A stretch of DNA of 64,000 nt from Acanthornis magna (taxonomy: Eukaryota; Chordata; Aves; Passeriformes; Acanthizidae), in assembly GCA_036785705.1 (NCBI GenBank), contig JAWUZG010000159.1:2604001-2668000 (forward strand). Direction: 5' to 3'. The position numbers were made by a program, and so were the translations under genes. Below the pieces are notes generated by a model, which ran no database searches, was not told the DNA's origin, and saw only the letters and a program-made list of their open reading frames with translations. This document shows, piece after piece, positions 57,011 through 64,000 of the stretch. Positions within the stretch are counted from its first letter, which is position 1. Each line of letters starts with the position of its first letter.

Positions 57011-58254
57011 AACCATTTCCTTTTATGTGAGGCTCATTGAAAGGTAATTTTTCTCATTATCTGACTATTTTTGCTTATACATGTTTGATACATGGTAATA
57101 GAGGTAAACCAGGCAGAATCACCCCCTTTTTATGCTGAACAAGGAACTCTATTGCAATGAGGAAAACAGTAGCAGCTCAACAGTTCCCAGTTTATTTGGC
57201 ATCTGAAGAGATGCGCTGTAACATCATCCCTCTCCCTTTCTGCTCAGCTCCTCACTGGAATGCTCGTCAAAAGCAGGTATCCTGCTCATAAATCCCTGCT
57301 CCAGGCAGCGAGGGGAGCAAACACAATGGATGTGTGTCTGCAGCCAGCAGCAGTCCACGGGTATGGATGTGCAGAGCTCCACGAGAGCCACTCATTAAAA
57401 GTATTTCAGAGTTTGTTTTCAAGGATATGTTAAAATCCGTCTTTCTGTTGATGCATAAGTTAGTATTCTAAACGTGTTTACAAGTCCAAGTACCTGATTT
57501 GAAATGTGAGGGGATATGTTAGGTCGGTGTTTCAGCTCTCTTTGTGCAGGTGCATGTGAAAATCCACATTTCAATAACCGCAGCCATCACTCTGCTCTCT
57601 TCCCGGTCATGTTCCTGCTAGTCAGGTCTCATTTCCAGGAATGCCCACCCTGTGCTTGGTTCAGTCAAACAGCAAATGAGACACAGTCCCTACCTGGGGG
57701 GCTGCAATCACTGTGAATTTTCAGCCTCCAAATGCAGATTCTCAATGCTTCATTAGAGCAGCCACATTTGGAAACTGTCCTCCCGGGAGGGACAGGATCC
57801 GATGTCTATTGAAAGGAGGAAAACAAAAACCTCCCCTTGACATCAGTTTTTCTGGGCTTTGGAGCAGACCTTAAATGTTTTTCTCTTCAGCATGTTTTTC
57901 TGCTCTTCTCCTGAATTACCTTTTCCTCATCCCTTCCCTTCCAAAATTCCTGTTAGATGGGAATGTGATTCTGCTTTCCAGGCTGGGCAGGTTTGAGCCG
58001 TAATGCAAATTTCTCATAGAGTACAAATACATCTGGAGGATGTAAACTGTCCAGCATGACCTGCTGGCTGTCACTTGATTACATAATTTATTTTAGGGTG
58101 GTTTGGTTGGGGTTTTTATCATCAGGATTTATATCTAAAAGCACCTCTCCTAAGCTCTAGATGCTTGCTAACCCTGCCCGGCAGTCTGCCAGCTCCAACC
58201 AGCCAAAAATATATCACCTTTCTTGGCTTGTGGGCATTTTTGTATCTTTAAAAG
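57011..58254. other. Non-coding, no gene seen
   Basis: Unique sequence, no supported feature. Confidence 0.42.
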
Positions 58255-58279
58255 TTAATCCAGCTCTAAGCTGGATTAA
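58255..58279. promoter_or_regulatory. 11-bp inverted repeat with two K50-homeodomain sites
   Basis: TTAATCCAGCT (58255-58265), CTA spacer, AGCTGGATTAA (58269-58279): perfect arms. Each carries TAATCC/GGATTA, the preferred core of OTX, PITX, CRX and GSC-type (K50) homeodomains, arranged head to head. The arrangement could bind a dimer. Function is inference. Confidence 0.5.
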
Positions 58280-60563
58280 TAATGGAACATCCCTTTAACC
58301 AAGGGCACCTAAGGTCAAGGCAGAGCTCTGTGGATATTCCAGGCTGGTAACACAGAAGTAATTTTTTTTTTTTTTTTGTCTTGCATAGGACCCAAAATTA
58401 TTTATTTCCACAGCATTTTTGCTGCTGGACTGAAGGAGGAGCAGAGGAGTGGGACCAGGGCGAGACTGAGGGAAGAACAGGCAACCTGAAAGGTCAATGG
58501 TGGTGTGAGATTTTGGACGAGCAGGTACCTAAAGGCAGGAAGACATCCCAGAAAAGCATCAGCGATGCTGATCGGGGTGTTCTGAGGGCGAGATGAGCTG
58601 GTTGCACAGATTAAAGCCAGGCAGGCTGGCACGAGGACGCTTTTCGGAGCGCAGCGAGCACACTCAAGCTGTGCTCGCGTGGATCATGTCGTCACCAGGG
58701 CACTTTGATGTGCTCTGCTCGCCCCACACTCCCCGGCTGTCTGTCATCCCCTCGGCAGCGTTATATAACAGCCTGCTCAGATCACTGGCTGGGCACCCTC
58801 CGAGCAGCAAAACGCTGCTCCTCGTTACCCCCTGAATACAGGAGACACGCAGAGATCGTCAGATATTCCCCTCCTCCCGCTTGCTGTTCAGAGCCTTTAA
58901 AAATAAAACAGAAAAGGAAATGGAGGGCCTGGTTTTTTTTGCTTCCACGCGGAGCTGTTGCTGTCAGTGGGTGCTTGTCTGGAGCCAGGAGATTTGCCCC
59001 AGGGTTGGAAGTGATGTGAGCACAGCCAAAAACGCGGTGGCACTTTGGGCTGGTTTTTCGTGGGAGCAGTGTCCTGCTGAAGCACACGCTGGGGTCGGAT
59101 GCAGCAGCACAGGCATCAAACCCCAGCGAACCTGGGCTGTGCTCCTGAAGGCAACAGGAAATTTAGGCAGCTAGAAGTCTGTGTTTTGAGGGCTGCTATT
59201 TTTTCCCTTGAATTATTTTTCCCTTCCTTTTCCTCTGTCGAAGCCCAGAAATCAATGCTTTTCAAAGATCCCCGATGGATAGGTCTCTGAAGCGTTCTCT
59301 TTATTGTCTATTTTAGTGCTTTCTCTCCCCATTTCTCCTGCTCTCTGACAAGGGTGACGGGAGCAGGGACACGGGGCAAACCTTGGGTGGGCTGTGTGCC
59401 CCTCCTGGAGTTATGGGATGTCTCTCCTCCTGAGATTGTGGGTGCTTTAGGGATCTGGATGGAGGGAGGGCTTTAACTCCACGGGCTGATGTAAAGCAGA
59501 ATTCTGTTACCTTAGTCTTTAGAGTAAAAGACTTATTTGGTCCTGCTTTCTCCACCCTAAACCATTTCATTCTCTCTGAGTCTTCCTGGCAGAGCCTTCA
59601 TCTGTTGGGTGCTTTAACAAGGCTGTAAAGAGCAAATAATATAACAGAAACAGCTTGTAAACTTCTTAGATTGAGGGACTTGACCTTTTCTTTTTAATGC
59701 TTCCAGGAGCCTGGACAGCAGCAGCTGTCTGAGGGGTCCTGCTGAGCACCCCAATTCCATCAGCCCTCGGGCCCTGCACTTCCATAGATCTCATGGTTTA
59801 AATTGGTAGGGTACAAAACTTGGATTTGAGCATAAAACACCTTATAGCTTGGACTGCTCTGAGGGAATCGTGCTTGAAACACATGTAGGAGACATATTCA
59901 TCTATCTATATATACATATATAAAGACACTGCTGCTGAAGCAGGTTTATTGAACATCCCGTCGTGTTTATCAATGATGGATGAATCACTGATATTTTTAA
60001 TACCACTTCCCCAAAATACTAAACCCAGCGTGCTAGGCAGCGAAATCACGACCAGAGCCACGCAGAGATCTCCTAACCAGGCCAAATGCTTCCCTCTTAC
60101 CTATAAAAACCCATGCTGTAAGATACATTAGCTGTAAATTCCTAACAGATGGGGCTGTTACAAGCTGTTACAGAGCATCTCCTCTGCGGTGGGGTTGCGC
60201 TGCTGAAATGATGCCACGTGGCTGTCTGAGCCCTCACGCAACTGAGACGAGCTGGAGGAGGAGGCTGTCATCTGTCTGGGTGTTGATGTCCTGCTCGTCA
60301 CCCGGAGATCCAGCCAAGCAGTTGACCCCCTGTTCAACTCACCCTCTGCATATTTACGGAGGCACCAACACCGTGACGAGAGTTCTCTCTTGTCAAACAT
60401 GTGCCTTTGCTGTCCTGAACATTTCACAGGTGATGTGGAGATGGTTTTGGGGCAGGCCACGTGTGTCTGTGGCACGTTAAAGAGTTGGTTCTGTGGAGGG
60501 TTTATTCCTCTCTCACCTTGTGAGGTGATGGGGTCCTGAATAAGAATTTATAGGAGCAGGGCC
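58280..60563. other. Non-coding; one GC-rich patch
   Basis: A T-run at about 58361-58378. A CpG-containing patch at about 58570-58830 includes TATATAA at 58762-58768, but no first exon is evident. T/A-rich TATATA words near 59906-59922. No gene is supported. Confidence 0.4.
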
Positions 60564-60935
60564 GTGTGCACAGTTATGGCGGTATATATATAAATATATA
60601 TAAATATATGTATATATATGAGCAACAAAATATACACATAGGTGTATGTGTGCACAGTTATGGGGGTGTATATATAAATATATATAAATATATATATAAA
60701 ATATATATAAATATATATAAATATATGTATATATATGAGCAGCAAAATATTCACGTAGGTAGGTGTATGTGTGCACAGTTATGGGGGTGTATACATAAAT
60801 ATAGATAAATATATGTATATATATGAGCAGCAAAATATACACATAGGTGTATGTGTGCACAGTTATGGGGGTGTATATATAAATATATAAATATATGTAT
60901 ATATATGAGCAGCAAAATATACACATAGGTGTATT
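60564..60935 (+). repeat. AT-rich long-unit tandem repeat, four units
   Basis: A unit begins with GTGTGCACAGTTATGG, then a variable TATATA/AAATATA expansion, then ATATATGAGCA(A/G)CAAAATAT and an ACATAGGTGTAT-like tail. Unit starts fall at about 60564, 60648, 60769 and 60853, so spacing is 84, 121 and 84 bp; the longer unit comes from extra AATATATATA steps. The open frames across it encode meaningless Tyr-Ile runs. Confidence 0.92.
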
Positions 60936-61999
60936 ACAGGTGCATTTCTATATCTGAATAGTGAGTAACCCTATTTAAATATAAGAAAGGAGCCCTCCAG
61001 ATAGAAAAGAAAGTTGATCTACAACTTTTCGACATGACAAAATAACTAAAACAACAAACATTAGAACTGGTTTTATATAGAGGTGACACATTTCATTAAC
61101 CCTGCATAACACCTTGAAATATTTCCCCTACTCTTTATGAGCTAGGAATGCACTCCCATCTCCACTGTGTTTGAGAAGAACATAAATGTTTTTTCCTGTT
61201 TTTAGTATGTGTTGGCCTTAATCTTGGGTCATTCCTCCAGCACCAAACAAACCGGAGCTCTTCTGAAGATTTGAAACTCATTGCTCCATAATCCCATAAT
61301 GAAAAGCAGGATTACCTGCAGTGTAACACATGCAGGGCACATCTTTGCCTGATGAAGGTGTTGGGATGCTTCCCTGGGTAGAGGTTTCAGCTGCCCTGGA
61401 CTGGAGGGGCACAGAAGCTTTCCCTGCAGTGCCTTCACCTCATGTGAGCTCCCCTGTCCTGACGTGTTTCAGTTTAGCATTTCATCAGGCTGTTTGCCCT
61501 CAAACTGAACAAGGACCAGGAGAAAATTAAAACACTCATTAAAATCAGTTAACAAAAAAAAAAAAAAAAAAATTATTTTCAATAAATCCATCCACAAGTC
61601 ATCTGAGCATTATTCTTTAAAGGTGAGGATTTAATATTTAAAACTCAGCCCCAACAGCTGGGCTTGGGCTCTGCTGTAAGAGTGGATTGAACTCACTCTT
61701 TGCTGCATTCAGCTGATGCAGAAGCATCAGGCCCAGGAAATAAATGGGCCCCCTGTGCAACTTGTGAATAATTCAGGTGCCTCAAAATCACACAAGGGAA
61801 TTATTTTTTTTTTTTTTAAATAACGCCTAATCAGCCCTTGGCACACAATGCCACGAGAGTTTAATGAGATTCCAAAAAGAGCCATCTCCAAACAGCTGCA
61901 GATTGGGCTCGTGTGTGTAAAATACATAATTTTGTGCCTGGGTGTGTTTATGTGTATATACAAACACAAGAATGCAATAAAATAGTTGGGGAAAGTATT
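60936..61999. other. Non-coding, no gene seen
   Basis: Unique sequence with an A-run at about 61553-61571 and a T-run at about 61803-61818. Confidence 0.42.
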
Positions 62000-62760
62000 C
62001 TTATGAATGCCGTAAGAAAAAGGGGATTCAAATGAATTTGGTACGACCCAGCTGATATGCTTTTTTTAAAGTGATCTTCTGAATCTTCAAGATGTCCTTG
62101 TTTATTTTCTTTGATTGTGCTTTGATTTAAAATTCTAGACTTATTAAATGCCATAAAAAGAAACATTTACATAATTTACAAGCTCTTTATATGAACATTT
62201 TAATAAAAGAACACACCTTTAAATCAAATCACAAAGGCATATGACATCTTTGAAGGAGAAACTTATATTCCCAAACACAATAAACATTCTTCTATTACTA
62301 TGTTAATTTGGAAAACAGGTCATGGGAAATTAAATTGCTTAAAATAGGTCACCAATTATAACTCTGCATTCTATTAAAGCAAATGCATCTCTGAAATCTT
62401 TATTAGTTTATTTTAATTAAAGGCAGAAAAATATTCAGTGTTAAATTATTGCCATTTGTATGGTTTACATTGATACGGACCCACATTTATTATGCAGTGT
62501 AAAATGCTGCACATCTTTTTCATTATGATGCCTGTATTGTTCTTAGTTACTCTACCCATAAAGTAAGTCTATAATAATGTTGTGTTTTAAACATAAAAGG
62601 AGGAGAGCCCAAATGAAGTAACGGTGCAAATTTAATTTGATCATTTATAAAAGGAAATGCAAAAGCAAATGCTGTCTGTATATGAAAATAGTCGTTGACC
62701 TCCTCAAAATCGTTACAGTGCTGGAAAGGCCTGAATTCCATTTGTGTCCCGTGTCTGTAG
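62000..62760. promoter_or_regulatory. Candidate conserved non-coding element with TCF/LEF motifs
   Basis: The longest repeat-free AT-rich block of the window. Two CTTTGAT motifs (62109-62115, 62120-62126) lie 11 bp apart on the same DNA face; further CTTTGAA and ACAAAGG words occur near 62230-62255. Many homeodomain-type TTAATT and TTTTAATTAAAG words are present. Consistent with a developmental enhancer; conservation and activity are untested. Confidence 0.42.
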
Positions 62761-64000
62761 CAGCATTGCTGTTCATGTTATGCTTCTAAATTAAGTACTT
62801 TGGGGTACATTCCCCATTGACGTTCTCTCATTAATTCATTAATACCAGTGGTAATTATTGCACCAGCCCATGGAATCCGCCCCGCACGCCAGTGTGTGCA
62901 GCACCATTGCCGAATCGTGGTGCAGCCCTCAGCAGGGATTGAGATGGTTCTAAACTGTGTGCCTCGATCTCCTGGGCTGTGATGAGAGCCCAGGGTCGGT
63001 GTGGTGCACACACATGGTCAGGCTGAGGCTGACATATAATTGTGGCAATCGTGGGCAAATAGTAAGAGCTACTTTACCGTGAAAACACCTTGTTCTCAGT
63101 TCTCACAAACAGCTCTCTGGTGCAAAACAAGAAGGAATTCATAAACAGAGATAGCCAACTTCATGCAGGTGGTGTTTTTCCAAGATGTTGTTGTGGCTGT
63201 AGGTAGCCAATGATATTGTGGGGTGATGAATTGAGAGCCAATGGATGTGTGACATGAAAGTTAGAAAATAGTATGAAAAGCCTCTGGAAAATAAAGAGTT
63301 ACTTCCTTAGTTTCTTCTGACCTGAGGCTATCGTGAACTTTTTCATCCTGTGACCGTCTCGTCAGCATCATATAATCTATTCTCTTGGGCTGGAAGAGGG
63401 TCCTAAAGCCTTTCAGCATCACTAAACCCTGTGAAGGAAAAGCTCAGTAGCAGCGAGTGAGGTGTGAATGGGCACAGCCATGGTGGGCTATTGCCTCTGC
63501 ACTGGAGGGGCTCTGCTCCACATCGCAAATAAGGGATGTTAACATTTGTGCACGCAAGAAATGAAAATGTTGAACTTGTGTGAATTGATAGGATGGCACT
63601 AGTGGGTTTTATGGAATGCCACAATCACCTGTCTGGGATTTTTAGTATTGTGTTCAGGAGCCACTCCTGAGCACACCGCAGCATTGCTTGGGGTCACCCC
63701 ATGCTCTGCTGACCATGGTTGCCCAGTCCAGCTGGACAAGGTCACCATGGCTTCACAGAGCTGTGCAGAAATGGTTTGCCCAGGTGCCACAGAGGAATTC
63801 CATGCAGTAACCTCTCCAAATCAGGATGGTGAGGGTCTTAAACGTTCCTAATAATTAACAAATAAAAATGCCCTTCTACCTGTAAACTGTTCGTTCAAAT
63901 CCAGCCGCCTCTCATGCTGGTCTCTGAGACCTCTCAGATGTTTGTGACCCTTCTGCAAACTCCAGCCAGCTCGTGGCAGGCCAGCAGCTGGACGAGGTCC
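62761..64000. other. Non-coding, no gene seen
   Basis: Mixed unique sequence. No exon, RNA gene or known repeat is recognised up to the window end. Confidence 0.42.

Noticed and set aside
60513..60926. Tyr/Ile-rich 137-codon minus-strand frame resembling a membrane protein
   Set aside because: It is a translation of the TATATA tandem repeat.
1..64000. CRISPR arrays, bacterial operons, IS elements or phage genes
   Set aside because: Avian CR1 tails and amniote SINEs show the DNA is eukaryotic; no regularly spaced direct repeats other than minisatellites.

Overview
This window looks like non-coding nuclear DNA from a bird, most likely a songbird or another neoavian. Three fragments of the avian CR1 LINE 3' end lie in minus orientation near 29.05, 31.2 and 50.6 kb. 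Two older tRNA/CORE-type (MIR-like) SINE remnants of amniotes lie near 31.0 and 36.5 kb. Interspersed repeats are otherwise very sparse, many homopolymer and pyrimidine tracts occur, and the only CpG-rich patches are small and isolated. None of this is prokaryotic. Open frames read with bacterial start codons are therefore mostly chance frames, and I support no complete protein-coding gene.

Layout. From 0 to 8 kb there is AT-rich sequence, a GC-rich hairpin (1.92 kb), a 193-codon stop-free minus-strand stretch (2.89-3.47 kb), a perfect POU-dimer (MORE) motif (3.6 kb), and the best CpG-rich patch of the window (6.9-8.05 kb), which is followed by a G-run block. From 8 to 25 kb the sequence is mostly featureless, interrupted by AT-rich blocks that look like conserved non-coding elements (CNEs) at 12.1, 13.3-13.9, 22.0-22.5 and 24.9-25.3 kb, and by several inverted repeats. 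At 25.4-25.7 kb a CRE, a G-quadruplex/CACCC block and a TATA box line up like a small promoter. From 29 to 37 kb lie the CR1 and MIR remnants plus more CNE-like blocks. From 37.5 to 44 kb there are two possible short exons (37.93 kb minus, 43.84 kb plus), a CpG-rich open frame (38.6 kb) and a homeodomain/RFX-rich block (40.2-40.5 kb). From 48 to 61 kb there are microsatellites, a 14-bp minisatellite (49.47-49.74 kb) and an AT-rich long-unit tandem repeat (60.56-60.93 kb). The last 2 kb hold another AT-rich CNE-like block with paired TCF/LEF motifs.

Interpretation (inference). Low repeat content, scattered AT-rich blocks with homeodomain, POU, RFX and TCF motifs, and no convincing gene suggest a gene desert or very large intron next to a developmental regulator. 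I cannot name the locus. Every CNE call rests on sequence texture alone, since conservation cannot be measured here.
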